64,000 bases of DNA from Rhinolophus ferrumequinum (GCF_004115265.2 NC_046306.1:11111324-11175323), one strand, 5' to 3'; positions 10,511 through 22,690 are shown, numbered from the stretch's first letter. Program-made: numbers and translations. Notes: generated by a model from the letters alone, not told the origin.

Positions 10511-11345
10511 CTTCTTTTTTCCTTTTTCTTTTCTTTCCATTTTTAGTTTCTAATCCGCCATCTTGGACTTCTTCCTGTGCTAAACTTCTTGAATAAACCT
10601 AAAAGGGAGGGAGGATGTTTTCAATCTTAGAACTAAAAGTTAGTTTTTTGTTTGTTTCTTTCTTTTCTCTGTTAGGTTTTTAAAACATGAGACATCAAAT
10701 ACAATATACTACTCAGCTTATGATTTTGAACAGTTTCTTCCTATAAAGGACATCTAGGCTGCTTATCACCCTGACCTTTTATTTCTTTTTTTTTGTTCTT
10801 CTTTTTCTTTTTTTCTATGCTCCACTTCCTCAACACTCTTCCTTTACCCTAAGTTGCTAATTTCAGATCAGGAAGATTAAGAAGCATAAATAACTTTTCT
10901 GTGAATTATTCTACAGGAAGTTCACCCTGATCAGATCCTGCTTGTCAGTGGTAAAGCAAAAACAAACCAATACAAAACCCAAGTCAGGGTTTCTTAGCAC
11001 AAAGATGAGTGACAAAGTCAGTTCCAGTTCTTGTAACACTCCTTCCACAGAGAGACACTATGCAGAAAAAGTGTTTAACCACTGAGTAACTGATCTAATC
11101 CGACACTTTTTATATACAATGCATTACCAAACAAAAAGTGGGACTCTTAAATGATCAGAAGTTGAATAACGTACTTAAGCATTACAAGAGTTTCCAGTTT
11201 CAGTGCTTGAAAACATATCACAAATCCATTAACTGTATTTTCCTTTAACTATACAATAGATAGCAATACATTTTCACCATTTATACGTGTTCCTTCACTG
11301 AACCTGGTTGATCAGCTTAAACAGACCAGTTTAAGACAAAGACCA
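10511..11345. other. 835 bp mostly unassigned
   Basis: Several pyrimidine runs (10511-10550, 10780-10815). The part 10870-11340 is unique-looking, A+T-rich, without a repeat signature; could hold regulatory sequence but nothing specific is visible. Confidence 0.45.
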
Positions 11346-11351
11346 TCCTCC

Positions 11352-11377
11352 TTTTTTTTTTTTTTTTTTTTTTTTTT
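11352..11377. repeat. poly-T tract
   Basis: 26 consecutive T. Probably the tail of a lost retrotransposon; what follows ('tttgaggacctgctatatac') resembles antisense L2. Confidence 0.9.
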
Positions 11378-11514
11378 ACATTTAATTATTTTTTGAGGAC
11401 CTGCTATATACTGGGAGGACGGGAGGAAGACAGATTTTTTTTTAATCCTTTTCTAATAAATGGATTCAATTGAATAAATATGCTCCAAGTTGGAACCACA
11501 GCTCCTGAAAATTA

Positions 11515-11800
11515 AGAGCGGTCATGCAGGGTACTGTGGCTCTGCCATTTACTAGCTGTGTGACTTTGAGCACGTTACTTAACTTCTCTGTGCCTCAGGT
11601 CCTCATCTGTAAGTGGGCAAAAGAATAATACCTCTCTCAGAGATATATATGTTACATTACATATTATATATATGGAAAATATATGCTAATATCATATGTA
11701 TATATTTAGTAACATATATACATATATAATAGATAAATATGCATGTAGTACCTGGCATATAGCAATGGCTCAATTAATGTTTATTATTATATGTTATATA
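11515..11800 (+). mobile_element. MIR with an expanded AT-rich middle
   Basis: 'ctctgccatttactagctgt' and 'acttaacttctctgtgcctc' are the MIR core; the 3' end 'cctggcatatagcaatggct' comes after an (AT)-rich expansion at 11641-11740. Confidence 0.8.
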
Positions 11801-12339
11801 ATAACTATAATAATGTTTGTTATTATTAATTATTAGTATAGTAAGAGGTCTCACCACAGACCATGGCACTCTAACCTTCCTCACTGTCCCATGTTGTTAG
11901 AAATGGACCATTGCGCTGAGGAATGACCTAGCCCCCACCCTAGTCTTTATATGGATCTGTTATTTCACATCCATATGTTTATCCAAAGAAAAAACTTTTC
12001 TGAACAGAAGGCCTCTTGCCGTGTGTTAAGTCCCTGTAGTTGAGATGCCTCCTTGTTGGGACCTGCTGCCTGTCAACTGATTAAAAAGAGTTCACAGACA
12101 ACCACATCTGTAAGGTGTGTAACTTAGGAACAACAACAAGAAAGAAATTGAGATAATGCCATTCTATGCATTTGGTCTCACAGTCTATGCATTCATTTCT
12201 CTTCTGCTCCTTCAATTATAGAAATATACATAGGATAGGCCTGGGGATGGGAAAGCCAGAGTTCACTGAGTTGTAGTGTCAGCAGAACCCGGTATTAAGA
12301 AGAAAGCTGCAAAGTTTAATGTTTATGGGCACCATTTTT
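11801..12339. other. non-coding, nothing recognised
   Basis: Unassigned sequence without a repeat I can name. Confidence 0.45.
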
Positions 12340-12430
12340 GGTGTAAAGAGACAGGGTACAGGCTTAGCTCCACATCTCATCTACTATAGGACTTTTGATA
12401 AGTCACTTAACCCCTCTGAGTGTGATCTTG
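12340..12430 (+). mobile_element. MIR fragment
   Basis: 'gataagtcacttaacccctc' matches the MIR core. Confidence 0.55.
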
Positions 12431-12709
12431 ATCTTGGATCGGTTGCCCTGCCCCAGGGAAGACTCTGGGAGGGAGATTTGCGGGTAGAAGGTTTATTGGG
12501 AGTGCTCTTGAAAACATCACCTATGAAGGGCTGAGGGAAGCAGGATTGAGAGGAGGGAGAAATCAAACTATAATACAATTTATTATATAATGAAGGGTTC
12601 AAGCCAACGCCAAGTGGAGCTCTAAAGCTGGGATAGCCCTCAGAGATGTTCCAAATTGAGACTGGAGGCTGGCCTTTGTATCCCTGCATCAACCAGGCGA
12701 TGGAAGTGA
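12431..12709. other. unassigned
   Basis: The 129-codon open frame that covers this area on the minus strand also runs into the MER5A and MIR copies and is not a gene. Confidence 0.4.
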
Positions 12710-12925
12710 TTCTTAATTCAAAGAGAGGAACCAATTTTGTCCCCAGGGAACACTTGGCAATGTCTGGAGACATTTTTGGTTGTTGTAACTGGAGGCCACG
12801 GTGCTACTGGCATCTAGTGGGTAGAGGCCAGAGATCCTGCTAAACACCTACAAGGCACGGGACAGCCCCCCACTACAAAGAAGTATTGTCCTGCAATGTC
12901 AAAAGTGCTGCGGTTTCTCAAGGAT
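12710..12925 (+). mobile_element. MER5A (hAT-Charlie)
   Basis: 'cttggcaatgtctggagaca', 'ctactggcatctagtgggta', 'gggacagccccccactacaa' in consensus order. Ancient non-autonomous DNA transposon. Confidence 0.92.
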
Positions 12926-13189
12926 AACGTCTGCCCTTGGACAGGACTTGTAATCTTGGACAAGGCAGCTTCTTTCAGCAAGGGCAATTTCTGAAAAGGG
13001 TCTCATCAGAAATATGAGTCATCAGCAGCCAATAACAGTTCCCAGAAGCTGAGGGTATAAGTGACTGGGTCCTGAAGGGGGGATGTGAATCACATATCAC
13101 AGCATCCACTACATGCTTTTGAAAAATCAACTTTTAACTATACAAGTAATATTTGAATCCCATCTCCTTACAAAAATTAGTATGTTCTA
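12926..13189. other. unassigned spacer between two MER5A copies
   Basis: No feature recognised. Confidence 0.4.
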
Positions 13190-13385
13190 AATCAGGGTTT
13201 CTCAACGTCTGCACTATTGGCATTTTAGGCTAGATAACTCTGCTGGGAGGGTTTTCTGTACTTCCACCCACTAGATGCCAGTACCACAATCCCCTCCCTC
13301 TTGTTGTGACAACCAAAAATATCTGGGAACATTGACTAATGTATCATGGAGGGCAGAATGGCTTTTGATTGAGGACCACTCTTCT
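13190..13385 (-). mobile_element. MER5A (hAT-Charlie), opposite orientation
   Basis: 'tcagggtttctcaacgtctg', 'ccacccactagatgccagta', 'gttgtgacaaccaaaaatat'. About 270 bases from the copy at 12710 and inverted to it. Confidence 0.9.
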
Positions 13386-14228
13386 GGGTAAATTTAAAGG
13401 AGCCCTTTTTACAATTACCAGTCTCGGGCCTTCCCCAGAAGTAACCACTTCTACAGGTTTGCAGTGGATCCTTCCAGAACTCTTACTATACAGATATATA
13501 TGCAACTGTAGAAATATAGGTTTTTTTCACATAAACATAAATATTTAACCATATGTAACCACAGAAAAATAGATCATATTTTTGTTCTGTTTTTTGGGTT
13601 TTTTGGTTTTTTTTTAATGCTTGAATTTTCATTCCGATCGTACTTCCCCTATCTTGAGGAAAGCTGAGTGCCCACCTAGCTCTAAGGGTGGGCATGTAAC
13701 GTAGCCCCAAAATAATCTACAGAAGCCAATCTCCAGTCTTTAATGCTTAGGTCAAGGATGGGCCCATGGCTCAATTTAAGCCAATGAGATGCTAGATTTT
13801 TCTGGGGCAACTGGGAGAAGAGCTCTCTCTCTAAACATGACTGAGGACTCATGAAACTGCTGGAGTTTTGGCAGCCATCTTGTGACCATGGGATTGGAAG
13901 CCAGCTTTTGTTTCTAGCTGTTACCACAGGAGACAGACCAGACAAATTGAAAGAAACCTTGCCCTTCATATCATCAAGCCACTGAACAAAACTCTGAGGC
14001 CCAGGTTTCTACAGATTTTTCCAGGATTATAAACAATTGTGCCCATCAATTCCCCTCATCTAGCCTGAATTAGATTTTCTATTACATTCACTCTAACATA
14101 TTCTAAAGGAACCCACAATCCATAACATGGACATACCATCACTAATATAACCATTCCCCTATTAATGGACATTTAAGTTGTCTCCAATTTTTCACCTTAA
14201 CAAGATACTTTTGAATTCAGATTTTTTT
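13386..14228 (-). mobile_element. L1ME fragments, antisense, flanking another repeat
   Basis: Left part 13386-13620 ('ccccagaagtaaccacttct', 'ggatccttccagaactctta') and right part 14115-14228 ('attaatggacatttaagttg') fit one antisense L1. The LTR-like repeat at 13630-14010 lies between. Confidence 0.6.
13630..14010 (+). mobile_element. old LTR-like repeat (recurrent family, sense)
   Basis: 'taagccaatgagatgctaga', 'tggcagccatcttgtgacca', 'gaagccagctttt': the same order as in the copies at 25515, 28330 and 34690. Family name unknown to me. Confidence 0.4.
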
Positions 14229-15007
14229 CTTTCAATTGCTTTGGCTTTGGATGATAAACAGATCCCTCATATATACATTCCAAAAATATATTATAAATAT
14301 TTACTGTATACTCATACCTCAGAGAGTTTTCATTCTTGTAAGGTAGATAACAAATAAATAAAATATAAAGCTACATTACAAAACATACCATTATAAAATA
14401 ATACAATGTAACATAATGTAATAAGACAACAATACAGCCTATAGGATAATACAACTATGAAGTCTATGGGCAAAGTGGTTGGTTTTATCAGTTACGTTTT
14501 TCGGGCCCAAGCTTCGTGCAGCTTGAAGGCTTTGTTTTCTAAGAGGAGTTCAGTTGAGAAATCTCAGTATATATGGCCCTCCTCATACGAGGAAGATCAA
14601 ACATCCTGTTGCTTAGAGCAGCCTCTGGGGTAAAGTTTCAGGATGTGACTGCAGGTTGAAAGCTCCCAAGGAGGTGAGCTCTCCATGTCAAGCCATTAGT
14701 GCTTGTTAGCCCTCTTCCTTTCTATAGAAGGGCCGGGGAATGGCTTGACTAATGCCATCTTTCATTGAGTCTGATCGTCGTCATTAAAACACAGCCGCTA
14801 TGGAAATGTATTGGAGCATTTCTGAATCAAAGATAGACTGAAACCAGCTTAGGGAAACGCTTTCAAATCAGCCCCAGTGACTCAAAGTGCATAGCCATTG
14901 CTGTGTTTAAGATGACAGGAATGTTAGCTCCACAAGGGTGCTAGTTTGCAGGGAGGAATTAAATGGCATTCCTAGACCCAATTCCATTGGGGGGAGGGAT
15001 TGCCCAC
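14229..15007. other. A/T-rich stretch, then 520 bp of unique-looking DNA
   Basis: 14325-14400 may be antisense L2 ('ttcattcttgtaaggtagat'). 14480-15007 shows no repeat; it contains 'gctatggaaatgtattggag' and other A/T-core words but no clear element. Confidence 0.4.
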
Positions 15008-15885
15008 ATGAAAACTTCTCAGACACCAGCAGGGTGTTTGAGAATTCAATTTAATTCTCACATCATCTACTTGGACACAGCATCAGATGAAGGGTTCTCT
15101 CCCTCCCACACACACACTCTAATTTAGACAACAGCCACAAGCCCAGGTTACCTGTGCTTTTCTGCCCGCTGGCCAGTTTTGGGGTTCCAACGACCCTCTC
15201 CAACTCAGAATGCAATCACAAGTGCAGTTTGTCACCTGTACTTCTGGCCAACTGGCTAAAAATCAGAGGTTCCCACAACCCCCTCCATGGGTTTGATTAA
15301 TTTGTGAGAACAGCTCATAGAACTCAGAGAAAAATGTTACTTACTAGGTCACTGGATTATTGTAAAAGGGTATACGTCAGGAACAGCTAGATGGAAGAGA
15401 TACATAGGGCAGGTTCTCTGGGAAGCAGCGTGAAGCTTCCATGCTCTCCAGGGGGGCCACTCTCCCCCAACCTCCACGTGTTCAACCTGGAAGCTGGCAG
15501 AACCCTGGCCTCAGGGGTTTTTATGGGGGCTTCATTACATAGGCATGATTGACTAAATCACTGGCCATTGGCGATTGATTCAAGCTCCAGCCCCTCTCCC
15601 TTCCCGGAAGGGGGTGGGGGGAATTGTACTAAAAGTTGCAACCCTCTAATCACATGGTTGGCTCCACTGGCAACCAACCCCTCTTAGCAGCTTTCCAAGT
15701 CACCTCATTAACATAATAAGAGACACCTTTTTCCACTGGGAACACTAAAGAAAAGTCAAGAGTTGCGGGAACTGTGAGCCAGGAATTGTGGATGAAAACC
15801 AAATACATGTGAGAAATACCCATTTGGTCAACTGAATAACCAAATATATATTTCTTATAAATCACGGTTTCACAGGAATGTTGAG
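15008..15885 (-). mobile_element. MLT2-type solo LTR fossil (ERVL)
   Basis: Nearly full-length antisense LTR: 'gacaccagcagggtgtttga', 'gaacagctcatagaactcag', 'acataggcatgattgactaa', 'ggccattggcgattgattca', 'accaaatatatatttcttat'. Ancient, shared by placentals; no internal proviral part nearby. Confidence 0.85.
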
Positions 15886-16020
15886 CCAGGACTCTCCATG
15901 CTGTTACGTTGAAAAGGATCGATGTATGTCCAGGGCTGTGGCTTATCGCTTACAACATACTACATTTTTCTCCAGGCTATTTAGCTCTTGACATTAAAAA
16001 ATAGCTCAATTTGTTCTTTT

Positions 16021-16335
16021 GGGGCCGGCCCGGTGGCTCAGGTGGTTGGAGCTCCATTCTCCTAACTCCGAGGGCTGCTGGTTTGATTCCCACATGGGCC
16101 AGTGGGCTCTCAACCATAAGGTTGCCGGTTTGACTCCTCGAGTCCCGCAAGGGATGGTGGGCTGCGCCCCCTGCAATTAGCAACGGCAACTGGACCTGGA
16201 GCTGAGCAGCGCCCTCCACAACTAAGATTGAAAGGACAACAACTTGACTTGGAAAAAAGTCCTGAAAGTACACACTGTTCCCCAATAAAGTTCTGTTTCC
16301 CTTCCCCAATAAAATCTTTAAAAAAAAAAAAAAAA
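16021..16335 (+). mobile_element. bat SINE, two-box long form (Rhin-like)
   Basis: Head 'ggcccggtggctcaggtggt', B box 'ggtttgattccc', second 'aaggttgccggtttgactcc', body 'ctgcgccccctgcaattag', tail 'ccccaataaaatctttaaa' with A run. Target duplications of 20 bases at 16001-16020 and 16336-16355 differ at one base, so the copy is fairly young. On the minus strand 16164-16174 reads GCAGGGGGCGC, close to a CTCF core. Confidence 0.95.
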
Positions 16336-16355
16336 ATAGCTCAATTTGCTCTTTT

Positions 16356-17054
16356 GTCTGGAAACCAATTGTGCAATTATATCCATATCCTTTGATAGGT
16401 TTTGGAACCTGTTCCTCCCTTTTCCTCATCAATACCACCTGCGATATTATTCAGGCCTTAATTTTGGGGATTTTAGGGGTCTCAATAAGCAACCGCTTCC
16501 CTCTTCTTTCACCCAAATTCGGAATAAATTGAAAGACACATCCTGGTGTCAGAGGGAGAACAAATGGTCACCAGTAAGCTGAGTGGAGAACATGGCTTCC
16601 GATGTGTGAACAAGTGGGCTTGCAAACATTTCACTCCTGAATGTAAGTACGCTCCTTTATTAGTTAGGGTACCACTAGGGTTCGTGATAGATAAGCCCCC
16701 CTCTTGGTGGTGTGGCACAATAGAAGCTTAATTCTTGCTGCTATAAATTCCTGGTGTGTGGTGCGTATCTCCTTCAAGTGAAGATTTAGGGACCATATTT
16801 CTGAATCCCCATTTTGTGGTTCCACCATCTTTACCGCTCGCCTTCCAAGGATGCATATCTGCACCAAGGCAGAGAGCATGGGAGCCACAGCAGCTCCAGA
16901 GGGAGAGTGTTCTCGGGAGACAGAAGGGAGCCCAACTGCAAAGGCCCTGGCAGGTGTGCAAACCTGCTGCAGCAAGGGAACGGGGTGGGTGCAGAAGTAG
17001 AGGTGAGTGAGAGAGTGGTGGGACGTTTCAGAAAATTTTAGGGGTATAAGACAG
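16356..17054. other. mostly unassigned
   Basis: 16660-16860 ('tccccattttgtggttccac') may be an antisense LTR-like repeat. The overlapping open frames on both strands (up to 153 codons) show no family I know and cross this repeat. Confidence 0.4.
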
Positions 17055-17325
17055 ACACGATCCCTGACTCCACTAGAGGGGAAGACAGACACTGAACAAC
17101 AAACATACAGGAGTGAAGTGAGCATGAGAGCATGACTGGGGTGAGAGCGTGACTCCTAAAGGAGGTGGTCACTTCTCAGCTCCACCAAGAGTTTCGAGGC
17201 AGGAATGTGAGCCCAATAGAGCCAGTTCATCTGATTTTTAAAGAATGCCTATTGGGAGGAGCTGGCCTCAGAAGGTCTTATGTATGAAATGCTCACGGGC
17301 TTGCGCTTTATCCTGCAACCACTAG
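17055..17325 (-). mobile_element. L2 fragment, antisense
   Basis: 'gacacgatccctgactccac', 'gaagacagacactgaacaac', 'ctttatcctgcaaccactag' follow antisense L2 3' order. Confidence 0.5.
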
Positions 17326-18230
17326 AGTCTGTGGGGAGTTGTAGTATTTAGTGCAGCCCACTCTCTGCCATCCAGGCTCAGCTGAGAGGCACTTCCTCCC
17401 CCCTTGCAGCTGGATGGGGCCGGCTGAGTAATTCTGGTCAAAGAGTTGTCAGAAGAAGAGACGTGTCACTTCCGGATAGAGTGTTCATTACCCGTTCAGG
17501 ACTCTCCAGAACAGCTTTCTTTTCCTCTGGTTGGGTCATCAGCAGTGTTCAAGATGGTGGCTGCTTCATGACTTGGGGCCCATGAGTGACTGCAATTTCC
17601 AGAGCCCCCTCCCAAACCACAGATGAGCCACTGAGATTTTGGGGTTTCTACTATATGCTCCAGTGATTCTCCACCAGAGTACGTTCTCTGGCCTGCATGG
17701 ACCTCATGCAGGGTAGGCCCAAGTGCTGGGGACGGTCCCAGGATGATGGTGCCCACCCCTTGGGTGGGACAAATCTGAGATGTGTTCTACATGTCCCAGA
17801 ATCTTCCAGAAGTCCCCAGAGGGTTGCACCCCACTTCCTCACAGACCTCACCTGTTTATTAACATACCTGGGGTGGTTTCTTCCCTTCCCTGCCTCACTT
17901 CCTCATTCCTCCACTGGGGCCTCCTGGGACGACCTTCCAAATGAACTATTGCACTAGAATCTTTGTCTCTGGTCGGCTTCTGGAGGAATGCAACCCCAGA
18001 CACCATCTTTCGGAAAGTCCCACCTCCGACCTCACTGCGGGGCTGACAACAGGAGCTAGACTGTGGAGTGGGAAGTAGGCCAGACCCTCCCGGCTAAAAA
18101 CCAGGTGCTGTGGCTCACAGGGCCTCTCGGAGGTTGAGTGCAGCTCAAGCCACTTCCATTTTTTTTTTTTTTTCTGAGGTTCTCAAAGTATGAAAAAGAA
18201 AAAGAAAAAAGAAGCACCAACACACGGTTA
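17326..18230. other. about 900 bp, repeat-poor, moderate GC
   Basis: No gene or named repeat. 'caagatggtggctgc' (17549-17563) resembles a YY1 site, on weak grounds. A 16-base T run at 18158 faces an A/G-rich run at 18190. Confidence 0.4.
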
Positions 18231-19158
18231 CCAGCATTGTGGCTGATTTTCAATGCTCAGGCTTGTTAGAGCTGAGGTGGGCGTCTCAGTGGGGCCAGGG
18301 CCTGCCAGTGCTGAGCACTGAGGGTTCGGTTGGTGTTTCTATTCTCCGTGCAGAGGATTTGGTGGGAGCCATGAAGAGGGAGGAGGGATGGGAGTGGGTG
18401 GGGGGAAAAGGTGAGCTGGGTGCCGCTGCCTGGAAACCACTTATCCTCCCCTCGGCTCCTTTGCCCCTCCGGTTGATCATCATAACCTAATTTCTTCAGG
18501 GTAATGGAGTTAAGGCGCCCTCTCTTCCTGCCTCTGATCTCCCGGCACGCATCTTCTGTGTGGTTGACAGGAAGGAAGAAAACCCCACTGTGACACACAG
18601 CAGTCACAGCACAAAGTGCTGGTTACATGGACCAGCAAAGCCATCTCTCGGTCTTCAGGGGCCTCCTTGGTTAGGAACTACACCCTCCCTACATCTCATA
18701 AGGTGAGGGGACATCGTAACCCCCCTTGAACTCACATTTGGGAAACCCAGCTTACCACTTAGTTCCCAGCTTCCCCCGGGAGCAGGTGTCTCCCCACGTG
18801 GTAATAGAGAGTGGTGGTTTGGTCTCATGGCTCAGGTTTCAGAGCTGCCTAAATCTATGCTGCTTCACCCCCAGCCCCATCCCCCCCAACTGCCTTCCTT
18901 TCCAGCCCCTCCTTTGTGGAGACAATTCACACCTTAAGAAAAACCTGCTAGCACTGACTAGCTGGGGAGGGTGGGGAGGGCCTTGCAGAAAGGAATCTGG
19001 GAAGAAAGGAGGGAGGAAGGGATTCCTGTCTGGATAGCCTCAGGTCGAAGGTGGGAGGGTGCCAGGAATTGGGTGGGAAGTCACTGAGATCACAGGAGAA
19101 AAGAGCACCTTGAATCAGAAACATTTTGCTTCTCAATTTTTATAGCAAGTGTGCATTA
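18231..19158. other. non-coding, nothing recognised
   Basis: GC-moderate sequence with purine-rich strings (18370-18415, 18960-19020). Opposed short frames here look like chance. Confidence 0.4.
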
Positions 19159-19178
19159 CACACACACACACACACACA
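19159..19178. repeat. (CA)10 microsatellite
   Basis: Short CA run. Confidence 0.95.
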
Positions 19179-20034
19179 AATGTGGATTATTCTTGCCGTT
19201 CAAAGAACTGAGTTCACAATAAGATGAGGCCAAACTGCCTCCTTAACCCCCCCAAACACTGTCATCAATAGTGGTGGAGACTTTGTTTTTCCTGCTCCTG
19301 TATCTTTCCTTTCCTGGGGGCAGGGGAGGATGGTTGTTGAGGTGATGCAGGGATGAAGCCCTGTACATTGCCATGTTGCTGTGCCAGGACCAAGGACGAT
19401 TCGATTATTTTTCCTTGCAAAGGTGGTAACGGTTGTCGCAGACATCACGGTGAGGGGATTTTCTAACTTTTACCTACTATTTTGGGAGGCTATTTTAGGC
19501 TTTTCCAAATGTTTGCATCCATTTTCCTATTTGATCCGTACCACAAACAGGGGAGGCATCTTTGACCTTGTGCAATAATCTTTGACCTCATCTCTACGTA
19601 TTATCCTAGTGACCAGTGCATTTGGATATTAAACCAAGACGGGCGAGCACCTTCTACGCTTAAGGGTCCCCACCCTCAGAGTGCCCTGGTTTTACTTCAA
19701 ATGGTCCAGCCTTTGGGAGAGAAGTCAATCAGCTACCCGGACCTCAATATCTCCGCTGATCAAGTTTCTCCCTTCTGGCCAACAGTATTCTGATTTCTTG
19801 GTGCTCATTGGCGATGCTCTCTGAGTCCTGCCTTTCAGAACTCTTGAGATTCCCCTTTCCAGGAGGGAAAATAACACGCTGATTTGTAGCATTCGCCAAT
19901 TCCCACAGTGTAAATACTTCTGCCATAGCTGATTTCAAGTTACCAACAGTTTAACTACTGTCTCCTAAGACTCCTGAATTTTGAATAATTGGCCTCTCTT
20001 GAGCAGGTTCACGCTGCTTCTAACATACTATTGC
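19179..20034. other. mostly unassigned; old element near its end
   Basis: 19870-19960 shares 'gtgtaaatactt-tgccata' and 'tttcaagttacc' with 32310-32390, so both are copies of one old repeat that I cannot name. Confidence 0.4.
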
Positions 20035-20600
20035 CTATGTCTGAAGCCTGACTGAGGACATTCGTTGTAGCACCGTGTGCAGTAGTAACAAGCTGGATAC
20101 AACCTAAATGTCCATTAATAGAGGATGTTCTAAGTAAGAGATACAAAGGGACATTCAAAGGGACACTGTACAGTCATTTAAAAGATGAGACAAATCTACA
20201 TATAGAACAATTTCTAAGAGATTGGATTAAATGAAGAAAGCAAGATGGAGGATGATATAGCAGGGATCACAAACCAAACCCTCAATACAAGAGTCGAGAA
20301 GGTAAAGCAAATGAATGAACCCAGCTAGGTGGACAATAGGGAATGGTGGGGACTGTGGAAAAATGGAGACCATCCTCCGGCAGCAGCATTTTGTTGCCAT
20401 GGGGGAACTGAAGAGCTATCTTTTCCAGGTCTTATTTTTTAAGAGGAATGTGGAATCTGGATTTTTCTGTGACATTTTTCTACACATCAAAATATTGTAT
20501 AGACCATACCATACATGTGTACAGGCTGGACCTTGTTCATAGACTATAACCAGTGGTGAGGTCCTATTTTAAGAGGGGTGAAAAAAAGGAATGTTGACTT
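20035..20600 (+). mobile_element. L1ME 3' region, sense
   Basis: 'tggatacaacctaaatgtcc', 'attaatagaggatgttctaa', 'gaccatcctccggcagcagc' is the sense L1 3' order with divergence. Confidence 0.65.
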
Positions 20601-20917
20601 TATACATATTTTTGCAGGCCACCTCCCCCAGTCTATTGGGAGGGGTGTCTCTATTCAAGTTCTTCTCTGAAAAGAAAATAGGAAAACATTCTTCCTTGAC
20701 TAGAACAAAGCTGGATTTTCATTCTCCACAGCCAGGTGCTTTTGTGCAGTGCACAATCTGCACAGCTGTGCATGTTGACCCTGCATGTAAGCTGTGTGGC
20801 TTAGTCACCAAAGGACTGACACTATAGTCAGGTGAGTGACTAAGCTGATCGGAGTCCCAACCCTAGTGAGAGGCAGACAGGGATAAGAGATAACGTTGAC
20901 CCCATCTGCCTCTTGAA
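20601..20917. other. unassigned
   Basis: No feature recognised. Confidence 0.4.
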
Positions 20918-21098
20918 TCCAGCGGTTCTCACTCCTGGTTGCATACTAGAATCATCTGGGGAGTTTTGAAGACTTTGATGCCAAAATTGCACCCCAGAGC
21001 AGTGAAATGAGAACTTCTGCTACAGAGTCCCATGCACATGTGTTTTTTTAAGCGCCTCAGGTGATGTCATCTTACAGCCTTGGTTGAGAACTGCTGCT
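20918..21098 (+). mobile_element. hAT-Charlie MITE (MER20/MER58-like)
   Basis: 'cggttctcactcctggttgc', 'agaatcatctggggagtttt' and the closing 'cagccttggttgagaactgc' form imperfect terminal inverted repeats. Confidence 0.75.
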
Positions 21099-21182
21099 TT
21101 AAACAGTTTATTTGGACAATTCTGACTTTGCTTGGAGAACTCAAGTGAATACCAAGCTCTTCAGAGCTCCACCTCCTTCAGC

Positions 21183-21562
21183 TCAGGTTGCTATAACAGA
21201 ATACCTTAGAGTGGGTGGCTTAAACAAGACATTTATTTCTCACAGTTCTGGAGGTGGGAAGTCCAAGATCAAGCTGCTAGCAATTCAGGTCCTGGTGAGA
21301 GCCCTCTTCCTGGCATGTAGATGGCCCTTTTTTCTGCTGTGTTCTCATATGGGGTGGGAGGGAGTGGGGAGCAGGGGAGAGCAAGCTCTCTGGTCTCTTC
21401 TAATAAGGACACTAATCCCATCATGAGGACACCACCCTCATGATCTCCTCTAAACCTAATTACCTCCCAATGGCCTCCTTTCCAATATCACCACATTGGG
21501 GGTTAGGGCTTCAACATATGAATTGTGAGAGGAGGGAAAGACACAATTCAGTCCACAGCACA
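21183..21562 (-). mobile_element. MLT1/MST-type LTR fossil (ERVL-MaLR)
   Basis: Antisense: 'ggttgctataacagaatacc', 'tcacagttctggaggtggga', 'tcatgaggacaccaccctca', 'cacaattcagtccacagca'. Near full-length, solo, ancient. Confidence 0.85.
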
Positions 21563-22259
21563 ACCCCTCTCTAAGATGTTCAGAAAAATGTGGTCTGTGG
21601 TTTGGGGCACTGGGGACAAGCGAACCCCTGGCCTCTACTGGTCTTTAGCTGGAAACTGCTGTGTATCCTCCAAGAAGCGTGGTCGGGTCCCATCCCAGGG
21701 CTTTCTCCTGGCATCTGCTGCCCAAGTCTATGCAGTGGGCTGAGCCCCCCCTGGGCCCAGTGCTGGGGACCTTCCTGAGTTTCTGCTACAACCTCCACCC
21801 AGGCCCTGCTGAGGCCGCCAGCCCCACAGCCTGACTGCAGTCACCACAGCCTTCCCCGTGGCAGGGAACATGCAGGAACGTCTGGGTCATGCTGACTGGG
21901 CCCCCTCTCTGCCTGTCCACGCCTCTGTACTGTCTTTCATCAGCAGAGGCAGCTTCACAGAGCCCCGTGCCACTCAGAGTCTGAATCAGGCCTGGGCTGA
22001 GGCCCTCCTCCCTCGCTTCCCCTCCATCGCACACTGTCTCCCCTCGGGGCCTTCAGCCCTGATTGTCTAGTCCCCCCTCACAAGGCACTAAGCCAGGAAA
22101 CCGCCTTCAGCCTTCCCCTTCCCCTCTCTTAATTGCCGTCAAGCTCCTTGGTCACTTACATTCTCAAGGCATTTTCAGAAATGATGTTAATACTTGCACA
22201 GTTTTAAAATCTCAAATTTTCAAACGAGCTGAAAAGGATGGAATGTTTGCATGCTGTAA
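21563..22259. other. about 700 bp GC-rich, unassigned
   Basis: Proline/serine-type short open frames on both strands reflect GC-rich composition only. No repeat recognised. Confidence 0.4.
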
Positions 22260-22690
22260 ATATTGACCTCTTACAGTAGTTTCGCCACAGTGAAGTTATC
22301 CCCAAAGAACATCAATGCCATAATAATTGGATTTCCACCAGCATCCATTATAAATAAGCCATGGAAAACGGAATTTTTCCAAAACGGAAATTTTACTTTG
22401 CCCCTTTTGGTTCTTTAATTTACATTCCATTACCTGCCCATCCCTCCCCCAATGTTATCCGAATGTATTATATGATTCTGTTTTAAAGGCTTTTAGTGAT
22501 CACTCTTCTGTACTTCTTGGCAATAATAACATTGTTAAGAATTGAAATTAAATTTATTTTTTTATTTCCTGTGACGATAAAGTGTTAACACTGAGATGTT
22601 TTTTAAATTTTTCTTCTGGATTGATTAAAGGAGAATAATGGTCACCAATATCTCAAATGTCCCTTTTCTGTGGTGCCCTGGAAGTTTTTA
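22260..22690. promoter_or_regulatory. candidate conserved non-coding element
   Basis: Repeat-free, A/T-rich block with many words of the kind found in enhancers: a perfect MEF2 consensus TTATAAATAA at 22348-22357, 'ccataataattgg' (homeodomain core), and the near-palindrome 'ggaatttttcc' followed by 'cggaaatttt' (NFAT/Rel-like). Conservation itself cannot be seen from one sequence. Confidence 0.25.

Noticed and set aside
15008-15885. Possible provirus around the MLT2 LTR
   Set aside because: No second LTR and no internal region nearby; a solo LTR fossil.
15977-16438. 153-codon open frame on the minus strand
   Set aside because: Mostly the antisense of the SINE at 16021-16335.
16664-17125. 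153-codon open frame opposed by frames on the other strand
   Set aside because: Overlaps an LTR-like repeat and an L2 piece; no recognisable protein.
21563-22259. CpG island or promoter
   Set aside because: GC-rich but poor in CpG by eye, and no transcript evidence or TATA/Inr arrangement.
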